Origin: DASWHF01 sp036393295
GTDB taxonomy: Bacteria > Pseudomonadota > Gammaproteobacteria > Acidiferrobacterales > UBA6901
Assembly (NCBI GenBank): GCA_036393295.1
Contig: DASWHF010000099.1
Location: 1 to 7,525, forward strand
DNA: 7,525 nucleotides
Reading direction: 5' to 3'
Shown here: in pieces, positions 1 to 7,215 of the stretch
Numbering within the stretch: the first letter of the stretch is position 1
Layout: every line of letters starts with the position of its first letter
Position numbers and translations under genes: made by a program
Notes under the pieces: generated by a model
Databases searched by the model: none
What the model saw: only the letters and a program-made list of their open reading frames with translations
Told to the model about the DNA's origin: nothing

Positions 1-1
1 C

Positions 2-2044
2 GACGGCGACATGAACTACGATCGCTGGGACCCTTACACGGCGATCAGCAAAGTCAACGCCGACTGGACACTGAACTGGGGCGAGTGGACGTTCAAGACC
101 AACTTCGTCGGCTACTTCGACGCGGTCAACGCCGGGTTTGAAACGCATCGCTTCAACACCGTGCGTTGCACCGGCGCCGATCCCTCGAACCTGTGCACGG
201 GAGACGCGGGACCCAACAACTCGCCGGACAGCTATCTGCTCGGCGATGACTTCCGCGCGCGCACCGGCGAGATCGACAATCGACTCGCGGTGCGCGGCGA
301 GTTCCGCGAGTTCTTCGTCACGCGCACGTTCATGCTCGGCGACTACGAGATTTTCGCGACGCTCGGCAACCAGCGCTTGCGCTGGGGCGAAGCGAATCTC
401 ACCCTGCTCAACACCCTCGACGTCATCAATCCGCAGGACGCCGTGCTGGCGCGCCAGCCCGGCCTCGCGCTGAACGAGCTGAACCTCCCGACCGGTTTGC
501 TGAACATCGGCAGCGACGTCGGCGAAGGGCTGTCGCTCGACGCCTGGCTGCAGTACGACTGGGAGCCGGTGCGGCCGGAGCCGTCGGGCAGCCTGTTCTC
601 GAATCTCAGCGACGCCGCCGGCGGCGGCTCGTACGCCGTCATCGGCCTCGGCCAGTATCCCGAGGATCCGGACGCCCTGTGGTTCTCGACGGGCGTGACC
701 GGCCTGATCAGCAACGCGCACCGCACCGTCTACATCCCGGACGAGAAATCCAACGCGCCCGATGACTTCGGCCAGTTCGGCGTCCGCGCCAAGTGGTACC
801 TCCCGGATTTCAACAACGGCACCGAGCTCGGCTTCTACTTCGCGAACTACCACAGCCGCCTGCCCTACGCGTCGGTCATCGCCACACCGGACTCCTGCCT
901 GCGCGAGGCAACGAACTTCGCGCAGGCCATCACGCTCTGCAACGGGTTCAATGCCGCCAGCAACCGCGGCGAGCCGGACCAGGGCCCGGTGCAGACCGCG
1001 CCCGAGCGCTGTGACCCGCGCGGCTGCGACCTGGCGGCCTACCTCGCGCGTGAACCGCTGCCGATCGACCGCCTGGGAGTGTTCCTCGACTTTCCCGAGA
1101 ACATCCAGATGTACGGCATCAGCTTCAACACGACTGCCGGCGGCTGGTCGTTCGCAGGCGAGTACGCCTACCGCCCCAACCTGCCGGCCCAGGTGCTGCT
1201 GTCGGACGTGGTGTTCGCAGGCCTGCAACCGGTCATCGGCCGCGAGCAGTTGCCGTTCTCCGACGTGGCCGCCTTCAACCCCTTGCTGGCAACCCCCGAG
1301 ACCGCCGCCCGATTCGCGGGGCTGCTCGCGGATTTCGCGGCGTACGGCGACCCCAGCGCGTCGAATGCGGCGCTGCCCGCCGCGACGACGATCTTTCCGT
1401 CGTACCTGGCCGCCTACCGCGGTTACGACAACTCCAGTAGCGCCACCGACATCGACGGCGGCCAGTACATCCCGGGCTACGAACGCCTCAAAGTCGGCCA
1501 GTTCGCGCTGACCGCGCTGCAGCTGTTCTCGACCAATCCGTTTGCCTCGGACGACCTGCTGATGGTCTACGAGGTCGGCTTCACGCATGTCGTCGACATG
1601 CCGGAGCGCGATACCACGCTCGGCCGCGGCCTGTACTTCCAGGGCGCCGGCGACCAGTCGCACCCGAGCCCGGGCGCCGACGGCACCGGCGATGCCGCCA
1701 GCGCCACCCCCGGAGAGGGCCGCATCAACCCCACGCAGCAGAAAGACGGCTTCGCCGACGACTTCGCCTGGGGCCTGCGCGCGCTGGTCCAGCTGAACTA
1801 CAGCAACCTGTTCGACATCGGCCTGACGATGAAGCCGACGGTGCTCGCGTTCTGGGACGTCGAAGGCATCGCCCCGGCGCCGATGCAGAACTACGTCGAG
1901 GGCAGCCGCTGGATCGTGCCGGCGTTCTTCTTCGAATACGGCGCGGCGCTGACCGGCACGATCGTCTACCAATACTTCGCCGGCTCGCGCTCGGCGCTCG
2001 GCGACCGCGACAACCTGTCGGCTTCGATCACCTACGCATTCTGA
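2..2044 (+). CDS. DUF1302 family outer-membrane beta-barrel protein (5' end outside window)
   Basis: This is the C-terminal part of a DUF1302 protein, at least 680 residues long. The reading frame is open to the left edge. The Met at position 11 lies inside the family-typical 'DGD-MNYDR' stretch (usually DDGNLNYDKG), so it is not the real start, and the signal peptide is lost upstream. Numbering from that Met, hallmark segments are GNQRLRWGEANLTLLNTLDV (119-138) followed by INPQDAV and an ARQPG stretch, then LDAWLQYDWEPVRPEPSGS (176-194), YRPNLPAQVLLSDVVFAG (387-404), and IPGYERLKVGQ (487-497). The protein ends in ITYAF, a C-terminal aromatic of the kind recognised by the BAM machinery, which supports an outer-membrane barrel. 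Long Gly/Asp/Pro-rich stretches (for example 541-585) look like surface loops. Cysteines occur in close pairs (53/62, 296/310, 334/339), possibly loop disulfides. It is the first visible gene of the cluster, 58 nt before the DUF1329 gene. Family membership is firm. The role as outer-membrane partner of the downstream pump is inferred from the neighbourhood. Confidence 0.93.
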   Translation, partial: DGDMNYDRWDPYTAISKVNADWTLNWGEWTFKTNFVGYFDAVNAGFETHRFNTVRCTGADPSNLCTGDAGPNNSPDSYLLGDDFRARTGEIDNRLAVRGEFREFFVTRTFMLGDYEIFATLGNQRLRWGEANLTLLNTLDVINPQDAVLARQPGLALNELNLPTGLLNIGSDVGEGLSLDAWLQYDWEPVRPEPSGSLFSNLSDAAGGGSYAVIGLGQYPEDPDALWFSTGVTGLISNAHRTVYIPDEKSNAPDDFGQFGVRAKWYLPDFNNGTELGFYFANYHSRLPYASVIATPDSCLREATNFAQAITLCNGFNAASNRGEPDQGPVQTAPERCDPRGCDLAAYLAREPLPIDRLGVFLDFPENIQMYGISFNTTAGGWSFAGEYAYRPNLPAQVLLSDVVFAGLQPVIGREQLPFSDVAAFNPLLATPETAARFAGLLADFAAYGDPSASNAALPAATTIFPSYLAAYRGYDNSSSATDIDGGQYIPGYERLKVGQFALTALQLFSTNPFASDDLLMVYEVGFTHVVDMPERDTTLGRGLYFQGAGDQSHPSPGADGTGDAASATPGEGRINPTQQKDGFADDFAWGLRALVQLNYSNLFDIGLTMKPTVLAFWDVEGIAPAPMQNYVEGSRWIVPAFFFEYGAALTGTIVYQYFAGSRSALGDRDNLSASITYAF

Positions 2045-2047
2045 GAC

Positions 2048-2065
2048 GGCCGCCTGCAGGCGGCC
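2048..2065. repeat. Perfect 18-bp palindrome between the DUF1302 and DUF1329 genes
   Basis: GGCCGCCTGCAGGCGGCC begins 3 nt after the DUF1302 stop codon and equals its own reverse complement. In RNA it can form a 7-bp all-GC stem with a UGCA loop. No T-tract follows, so it is not a classical intrinsic terminator. It may be an intercistronic hairpin that changes mRNA stability or the relative expression of the two genes. A protein-binding site is also possible. The symmetry is seen directly; the function is inferred. Confidence 0.6.
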
Positions 2066-2089
2066 CCATGAGCCGCGGCCCCGCGCCGC

Positions 2090-2094
2090 AGGAG
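2090..2094 (+). promoter_or_regulatory. Shine-Dalgarno site of the DUF1329 gene
   Basis: AGGAG lies 8 nt before the ATG at 2103, within AGGAGAGG. It fixes that ATG as the start, in agreement with the signal peptide that follows it. Confidence 0.85.
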
Positions 2095-2102
2095 AGGACG
2101 TC

Positions 2103-3653
2103 ATGAACAAGCTGTTCCTGCCTGCATCCCTGCTGGCCGCCCTGCTGGCCGCCCCGCTCGCCCACGGCAAAGCCACGGCCGAGGAAGCCGCCCGGCTCGG
2201 CAAGGACCTGACCGCCGTCGGCGCCGAAAAGGCCGGCAACAAGGACGGCACCATCCCCGAGTGGGTCGGCAAGCCCGCGTTCAGCGAGAAGATGATCAGG
2301 ATGACGCGCGGCGAGCTCGAGAAGCTGCGCGCGAACCTGCCGAAGGACCTCGAGAAGAACCTGCCCAAGGGCACCACGTTCGCCGGGATCGTCAGGCAGG
2401 CGCGCGAGAAGCTCAACGCCGGCGATGGCGCGGGCGCGGCGGACATCATCCTCAAGTACCAGCCGTCCTACGTGAAGGACTTCATCACGTACAAGATCTA
2501 CGGCAAGGACCCGACCGAGTTCGTGAAGCCGCTGTACGTCGTGACCCGGGACAATCTGGCGCAATACGGCAAGTACCTGACCGAGGGGCACAAGGCCCTG
2601 TTCAAGACCTACCCCACCTACAAGATGGTGGTCTACCCGACGGTCCGCAACGCGTTCTTCCCGGAAGAGATCTACGCGGCGACCATCAAGAACGCGTCGA
2701 CCGCGACGCTCGGCGGCACCGACAAGGTCGAGGGCGCCGTGCTGGGCTTCCCGTTCCCGATCCCGAAGGCCGGCGCGGAGCCGCTGTGGAACCACAAGCT
2801 CAAGTACCGCGGCAGCGCGGTGCAGCGCTACAACAACCAGGCCATCGTCAAGCCCGACGGCAGCTTCAAGATCACCAAGCTGGTCGAGGACGTGCTGTTC
2901 GTCTACGCCAACCTGAAGGACCGCTCGATGGTGAAGGCGGCCACGCCGATGATCGCGTACTACCTGTCCGAGACCAAGGAGCCGCCGCGCGTCGCCGGCC
3001 AGTTCACGCTGGTACACGAGAAAATCGGCCCCGGGGTCGAGGCGCGCAGCGCGTGGATCTTCTCGCCCGGCCTCGGCCGGGTGAACCGCGCGCCGGACGT
3101 GGGCTTCGACAACCCGGCGATCGGCACCGACGGCGAGCAGTTCTACGACCAGGTCGACGTGTTCAACGGCGCGCTCGAGCGCTACAGCTACAAGCTGATC
3201 GGCAAGAAAGAAATCCTGATCCCGTACAACTCGTGGATCCTCAACAGCCCGACCTTCAAGTACGCCGACCTCATGATGCCGGGCCACATGACCCCGGACT
3301 TCTGCCGCTACGAGCTGCATCGTGTCTGGGTCGTCGAGGCCACGCTGGTGCCCGGCCAGCGCCACCAGCTGAAGAAACGCGTGTTCTACCTCGACGAGGA
3401 TTCCTGGTCGATCGCTGCGGTCGACGGCTACGACAACCGTGACCAGCTGTGGAAATTCCAGGAAGCGCACCTGCTGACAATTCCGTTCATCCCGACCGTC
3501 AGCGGCATTCCCGAGGTCATCTACGACCTGCAGACCAAGCGCTACTTCCTGACCACGATGACCAACGAGGACCCGGTCTCGAACTTCGAGATCAAGTACG
3601 ACCAGAGGGTGTTCTCGCCGGCCGCGCTGCAACGCCGCGCCAGCCGGCGCTGA
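2103..3653 (+). CDS. DUF1329 domain periplasmic protein (LolA/LolB-like carrier candidate)
   Basis: This gene encodes a 516-aa exported protein. Residues 1-22 form a Sec signal peptide (MNK, then a Leu/Ala core, then PLAHG before KATAEEA). No lipobox cysteine is present, so a soluble periplasmic form is expected. The mature N-terminus carries the family signature ARLGKDLTAVGAEKAGNKDG (30-49) followed by TIPEW. Further DUF1329 blocks are LFKTYPTYKMVVYPTVRNAF (166-185), GFPFPIPKAGAEPLWNHKL (215-233), SAWIFSPGLGRVNRAPDVG (316-334), VDVFNGALERYSYKLIGKKE (351-370), HRVWVVEATLVPGQRH (406-421) and VFYLDEDSWSIAAVDGYD (427-444). DUF1329 has been compared with the LolA/LolB lipoprotein-carrier fold, which suits binding of a hydrophobic ligand in the periplasm. 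At 516 aa it is longer than the roughly 450 aa I expect. The excess sits at about residues 58-138, a Lys/Glu-rich helical stretch. Its place between a barrel gene and a propeller/RND pair suggests one joint machine. The family call is very secure; the carrier role is inferred. Confidence 0.97.
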   Translation: MNKLFLPASLLAALLAAPLAHGKATAEEAARLGKDLTAVGAEKAGNKDGTIPEWVGKPAFSEKMIRMTRGELEKLRANLPKDLEKNLPKGTTFAGIVRQAREKLNAGDGAGAADIILKYQPSYVKDFITYKIYGKDPTEFVKPLYVVTRDNLAQYGKYLTEGHKALFKTYPTYKMVVYPTVRNAFFPEEIYAATIKNASTATLGGTDKVEGAVLGFPFPIPKAGAEPLWNHKLKYRGSAVQRYNNQAIVKPDGSFKITKLVEDVLFVYANLKDRSMVKAATPMIAYYLSETKEPPRVAGQFTLVHEKIGPGVEARSAWIFSPGLGRVNRAPDVGFDNPAIGTDGEQFYDQVDVFNGALERYSYKLIGKKEILIPYNSWILNSPTFKYADLMMPGHMTPDFCRYELHRVWVVEATLVPGQRHQLKKRVFYLDEDSWSIAAVDGYDNRDQLWKFQEAHLLTIPFIPTVSGIPEVIYDLQTKRYFLTTMTNEDPVSNFEIKYDQRVFSPAALQRRASRR

Positions 3654-3657
3654 GGCC

Positions 3658-4791
3658 GTGGGCGCCCCGGCCGAGCCGTCATGCCCGCGAACGCGGGCAT
3701 CCAGGGTCTCCCGCCCGCTCTGGATTTCCGCTTTCGCGGGAATGACGTTTCTCGCGCTGGCGGCCGCGCAGGAGGAGGCATCGACGACGGGCATGAAGCC
3801 CGACGCCGAGACCGCGGCCGCCGCAGCGGGTAGCGCGGCGCCGGCGAAGCCGCGCGCCGCCATGATCGCGCCGCTCGCCGCGGAATCGACGCTGCTGGGC
3901 ATCGCCACGGCGGGCCAGCGCCTCGTCGCCGTCGGCCAGCGCGGCCACATCCTGCTGTCGGACGACGGCAGCGAGTGGCGCCAGGTCGAGGTGCCGGCCA
4001 ACGCGATGCTGAACCGGGTGCGCTTCCGCGACGAGAAACACGGCTGGGCGGTCGGCCACGACGGCACGATCCTGGCGACCGCGGACAGCGGACAGACCTG
4101 GCAGCTGCAGCGCTTCGATCCCGAAGGCCGGCCGCTGTACGACGTGCTGTTCCTCGACGGCGCCCGTCTCGTTGCGCTCGGCGGCTACGGCACCTACCTG
4201 ACCTCGGCCGACGACGGCCGCACCTGGGAGCGGCGCGAGTCCACGCTGACCGAGCTCGGCCAGCACTTCAACGCGGCGACCCGCCTGAATGACGGCACGC
4301 TGCTGATCGCCGGCGAGCGCGGGCTGCTCGCGCGCTCGAAAGACGGCGGCGAGACCTGGCAGCTGCTCGACTCCCCCTATACCGGCTCGTTCTTCGGCGC
4401 CCTGCCGGTCGGCGAAAAGGGTGCGCTCGTGTTCGGCCTGCGCGGCAACCTCTATGCGACGGCCGACATCCATGCCGGCAAGACCCTGAACATGGCCGAG
4501 TACGATCCTTTCACGCGCGAGACCACCCCGGACGACCAGGCGCTGGCGAAAACCGGCTGGCGGCCGATCGAGCGGCCGACCACCGAGGGACTTTTCGGCG
4601 GCGCCAACGACGGCGCGCGCGCGCTGCTGGTCGGCGTCAACGGCGTCATCGTTGCGGTCGACGCGGTCCAGGGCACCGCGGCGCTGCTGAAGCAGGCGCC
4701 CGAAACGCTGAACGACATCGCCCGTCGTGGCTCGCGCTGGTACGCGGTCGGCCGGCGCGGCGTGCAGGACCTCGGCGCCCTGGAGCACTGA
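3658..4791 (+). CDS. YCF48/BNR-repeat beta-propeller protein, exported
   Basis: A 377-aa protein if the GTG at 3658 is used. It resembles the YCF48/HCF136-type propellers found beside DUF1302/DUF1329/MMPL genes. It shows about seven blade repeats. Four have Asp-box-like S/T-x-D-x-G-x-x-W motifs: LLSDDGSEW (99-107), TADSGQTW (141-148), SADDGRTW (183-190) and SKDGGETW (227-234). Degenerate blades lie at 257-270, 323-343 and 361-372. Recurrent (V/A)G-x-x-G motifs open the blades. The start is uncertain. GTG 3658 has only a close GAGG (3652-3655), but it gives RTRASRVSR followed by a hydrophobic run (about 20-37) ending LAAA before QEE, a plausible Sec signal peptide. ATG 3742 gives a very short hydrophobic leader. 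ATG 3793 has AGGAGGAGG (3770-3778) about 14 nt upstream but no signal. Export is expected for this neighbourhood, so I prefer 3658. A low-complexity Ala/Pro linker (49-68) precedes the propeller. The role is probably assembly or scaffolding of the envelope complex, which is inference. Confidence 0.92.
   Translation: MGAPAEPSCPRTRASRVSRPLWISAFAGMTFLALAAAQEEASTTGMKPDAETAAAAAGSAAPAKPRAAMIAPLAAESTLLGIATAGQRLVAVGQRGHILLSDDGSEWRQVEVPANAMLNRVRFRDEKHGWAVGHDGTILATADSGQTWQLQRFDPEGRPLYDVLFLDGARLVALGGYGTYLTSADDGRTWERRESTLTELGQHFNAATRLNDGTLLIAGERGLLARSKDGGETWQLLDSPYTGSFFGALPVGEKGALVFGLRGNLYATADIHAGKTLNMAEYDPFTRETTPDDQALAKTGWRPIERPTTEGLFGGANDGARALLVGVNGVIVAVDAVQGTAALLKQAPETLNDIARRGSRWYAVGRRGVQDLGALEH
3678..3746. 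repeat. Interspersed inverted-repeat element (GTCATTCCCGCG type), nested hairpins
   Basis: Two 29-nt arms (3678-3706 and 3718-3746) are inverted copies matching at 24 of 29 positions around an 11-nt spacer. Each arm is also a palindrome. 3681-3700 is ATGCCCGCG, AA and CGCGGGCAT (a 9-bp perfect stem), and 3724-3743 is ATTTCCGC, TTTC and GCGGGAAT (8 bp with one G-T wobble). The core resembles the ATTCCC(N8)GGGAAT dRS3-type repeat of Neisseria and similar dispersed repeats in many proteobacteria, often seen mistranslated as 'PRxRESR...DSRFRGND' or 'WIPAFAGMT' peptides. It lies just after the DUF1329 stop and overlaps the presumed 5' end of the propeller gene. It has no coding capacity for mobility, so it is a non-autonomous repeat. 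Copy number elsewhere cannot be seen here. Confidence 0.85.
4782..4785 (+). promoter_or_regulatory. Shine-Dalgarno site of the RND gene, inside the propeller gene
   Basis: GGAG lies 7 nt before the ATG at 4793, within the last codons of the propeller gene, whose TGA is at 4789-4791. Only one base separates stop and start. This decides the RND start and suggests translational coupling of the two genes. Confidence 0.85.
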
Positions 4792-4792
4792 C

Positions 4793-7213
4793 ATGGCCGC
4801 GCCGATGAAGGACACGCGCTTCACGCGCCTGGTGCTCGGGCTGCTCGAGCCGATCGTGCTGGTGCGCCGGCGCGGCACGCTGATCGTGCTCGCGCTCATG
4901 ACCGTGTTCCTGGCGTGGCAGGCCTCCCAGCTCAAGCCCCAGGCCGGCTGGCTGAAGATGGTGCCGCAGGAACATGTCTACATGCAGACGTTCCTCGAGT
5001 ACTACAAGGACTTCGGCGGCGCCAACACCGTGCTGGTGTCGGTCGAGGCCAGGCGCGGCGACATCTACACGCCGCAGTTCCTCGAGACGCTGCGCCTGCT
5101 GACCGACGAGGTGTTCTTCATCCCGGGCGTGGACCGCGCCCGCGTCACCTCGATCTTCACGCCGAACATCCTCTACGTCGAGGTCATCGAAGGCGGCCTC
5201 GCCGGCGAGACCGTCGTGCCGCGCGACTACATGTCGCCGCCGACGCCCGAGATGGTGAGCCGCGTTCGCGGCAACGTCGGCAAGGCCAACGTGATCGGGC
5301 GCCTGGTCTCGGAGAATTCGCAGAGCGCGATGGTCGTGGCCGAGCTGCTCGACCGCGACCCGGTGTCCAACGAGCCGCTCGACTACGTCGCGGTCGGCGA
5401 CAAGCTCGAGGCGATCCGCGCGCAGTTCGAGAACGACGAGGTCGCGGTCCACATCATCGGCTTCGCCAAGGTCGTCGACGACATGACCGACGCCTCCGTC
5501 GAGGTGGGGGGCTTTTTCATCGTCGCGCTGGTCCTGATGGGGTTCCTGCTGTGGGTCTACATCGGCTCGCTGCCGCTGGCGGCCCTGGTGGTGGCGACCT
5601 CGATCGTCGCCTGCGTGTGGGAGCTGGGCCTGCTGCACCTGATGGGCTTTGGCCTCGATCCGTTCGCCATGCTGGTGCCGTTCCTGATCATGGCGGTGTC
5701 GGTCAGCCACGCGGTGCAGTACGTCAACGCCTGGGCCTACGAGATCACCGCGCGCAACGCGACGAGCTACAACGCGTCGCTCGCGACGTTCCGCGCGCTG
5801 TTCATCCCCGGCATCGTCGCGCTGGTGACCAACGTGGTCGGCTTCTCGACCATCTACCTGATCAACATCGACGTCATCCGCGAGATGTCGATCAACGCCG
5901 CCTTCGGCATGGCCGGCGTGATCATGGTCAACAAGATGCTGCTGCCGGCCGTGCTGTCCTACCTGAAGATTCCGGACGTCGAGGGCTTCAAAGTTGCCGC
6001 TGCCAGGCGGGAGCGGCTGGGCGACAGCATCTTCCGCCGGATGGCGCTGCTATGCCGCCGCGGCCCGGCCACGGTCGTCGTGATCATCATGTTCGCGCTG
6101 GCCGCCTTCGGCGCCTCGCGCTACCCGCATGTCGAGATCGGCGACACCACGGCCGGCGTGCCCGAGCTGCGGCCGGATTCGCGCTTCAACCAGGACGCCG
6201 CCGCGATCGCCGCGCACTTCAGCCTCGGCGTCGACCAGCTGAAGGTCATCGCCGAGACCGTGCCCGACGCCTGCATCGACCACGCGGTCATGTCGGAGAT
6301 CGACAACTTCGGCTGGTACATGAAGAACCAGGCCGGCGTGCGCGACGTCATGTCGCTGCTGGACCTGTCGAAGCTCGCCTACGCCGGCCTCAACGAGGGT
6401 CGTCTCAACAGCGAGCTGTTGCCGCGCAACCCGCAGTCGCTCGCGCAATCCATCGCGCTGGTGCCCACGACGAGCGGCCTTTACAACGACGACTGCGACG
6501 CGCTCGCCGTGTTCATCTTCACGGTCGACCACAAGGCGCCGACCATCAAGGCGCTGGTCGCCGCGGTGAAGCAGTACCAGGCCGAGATGAACCCGGAGCC
6601 GCGCGTGACGTTCCGGCTGGCGTCCGGCAACGTCGGCGTCATGGCGGCCACCAACGAGGACGTCGAGCGCCAGGAACTGCCGCTGATCTACTGGGTCTAT
6701 GGCGCCATCGTGATTTTCCTGTGGCTGTCGTTCCGGACCGTGTCGGGCGTGCTGTGCGTGATCTTGCCGCTGGCCACGGTCACCCTGCTCGGCTACCCGA
6801 TGATGGAGTGGCTCGGCATCGGCCAGAAGGTCGCCACGCTGCCGGTGCTGGCCTTCGCCTGCGGCGTCGGCGTGGATTACGGGATCTACAGCTACACCGT
6901 CGTCGCCGAGGGCCTGCGCCGCGGGCTCACGCTCGAGGACGCCTACTACCAGAAGATGCGCTCCACCGGCAAAGCCACGCTGTTCACCGGCGTCGGCATG
7001 GCGTCCGGCGTGGCGCTGTGGATTTTTTCGGACCTGCAGTTCCAGCGCGACATGGGCGCCCTGCTGATGTTCGGCTTCTTCACCAACATGCTGGGCGCCA
7101 TCATCGTGCTGCCGGCGCTGGCCCACTTCCTGTCCTGGGAAGAGCTGAAGCACAAGGGCGAGGACCTCACGGCCGGCGCCGACACGGTGATTCACGAGAA
7201 AGGCCCAGCGTGA
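4793..7213 (+). CDS. MMPL/RND superfamily transporter, 12 TM
   Basis: An 806-aa inner-membrane pump with the duplicated RND layout. TM1 is at about 27-44, followed by a periplasmic domain at about 45-238. TM2-6 lie at about 239-256, 260-283, 287-312, 334-357 and 367-391. TM7 is at about 424-442, followed by a second periplasmic domain at about 443-627. TM8-12 lie at about 628-645, 649-669, 680-704, 728-747 and 754-779. Its length is close to MMPL/HpnN-like exporters rather than the roughly 1,030-aa AcrB type. TM10 carries GVGVDYGIYSY (691-701), whose Asp695 matches the proton-relay Asp of MMPL proteins. The equivalent TM4 stretch is VSVSHAVQYVNAW (302-314), without the Asp. Two cysteines in the second periplasmic domain (494, 568) could form a disulfide. 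The ATG at 4793 is chosen for its GGAG; the frame is open further upstream but only by overlap with the previous gene. With the DUF1302, DUF1329 and propeller genes it probably moves a hydrophobic substrate across the envelope. Substrate and direction are unknown. Confidence 0.95.
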   Translation: MAAPMKDTRFTRLVLGLLEPIVLVRRRGTLIVLALMTVFLAWQASQLKPQAGWLKMVPQEHVYMQTFLEYYKDFGGANTVLVSVEARRGDIYTPQFLETLRLLTDEVFFIPGVDRARVTSIFTPNILYVEVIEGGLAGETVVPRDYMSPPTPEMVSRVRGNVGKANVIGRLVSENSQSAMVVAELLDRDPVSNEPLDYVAVGDKLEAIRAQFENDEVAVHIIGFAKVVDDMTDASVEVGGFFIVALVLMGFLLWVYIGSLPLAALVVATSIVACVWELGLLHLMGFGLDPFAMLVPFLIMAVSVSHAVQYVNAWAYEITARNATSYNASLATFRALFIPGIVALVTNVVGFSTIYLINIDVIREMSINAAFGMAGVIMVNKMLLPAVLSYLKIPDVEGFKVAAARRERLGDSIFRRMALLCRRGPATVVVIIMFALAAFGASRYPHVEIGDTTAGVPELRPDSRFNQDAAAIAAHFSLGVDQLKVIAETVPDACIDHAVMSEIDNFGWYMKNQAGVRDVMSLLDLSKLAYAGLNEGRLNSELLPRNPQSLAQSIALVPTTSGLYNDDCDALAVFIFTVDHKAPTIKALVAAVKQYQAEMNPEPRVTFRLASGNVGVMAATNEDVERQELPLIYWVYGAIVIFLWLSFRTVSGVLCVILPLATVTLLGYPMMEWLGIGQKVATLPVLAFACGVGVDYGIYSYTVVAEGLRRGLTLEDAYYQKMRSTGKATLFTGVGMASGVALWIFSDLQFQRDMGALLMFGFFTNMLGAIIVLPALAHFLSWEELKHKGEDLTAGADTVIHEKGPA

Positions 7214-7215
7214 TT

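Noticed and set aside
11..13. ATG at 11 as the start of the DUF1302 gene
   Set aside because: It falls inside the conserved DGD-x-NYD region, the frame is open to the window edge and no signal peptide follows, so the real start is upstream.
2028..4067. Long open frame on the minus strand (679 codons)
   Set aside because: It is antisense to the DUF1329 and propeller genes, which have firm family motifs. Its translation is Arg/Ala/Val/Asp-rich, typical of the opposite strand of GC-rich genes, and it crosses gene borders and the repeat.
4727..4792. Upstream extension of the RND gene
   Set aside because: It would overlap the propeller gene by 65 nt and adds a non-family peptide. The ATG at 4793 has a well-spaced GGAG.
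3679..4935. Minus-strand open frame across the propeller gene
   Set aside because: Same composition artefact. Its C-terminal end is a translation of the dispersed repeat.
4646..5710. Minus-strand open frame rich in His, Arg and Gln, opposite the RND gene
   Set aside because: Low-complexity antisense translation with no recognisable domain, on the strand opposite a secure gene.
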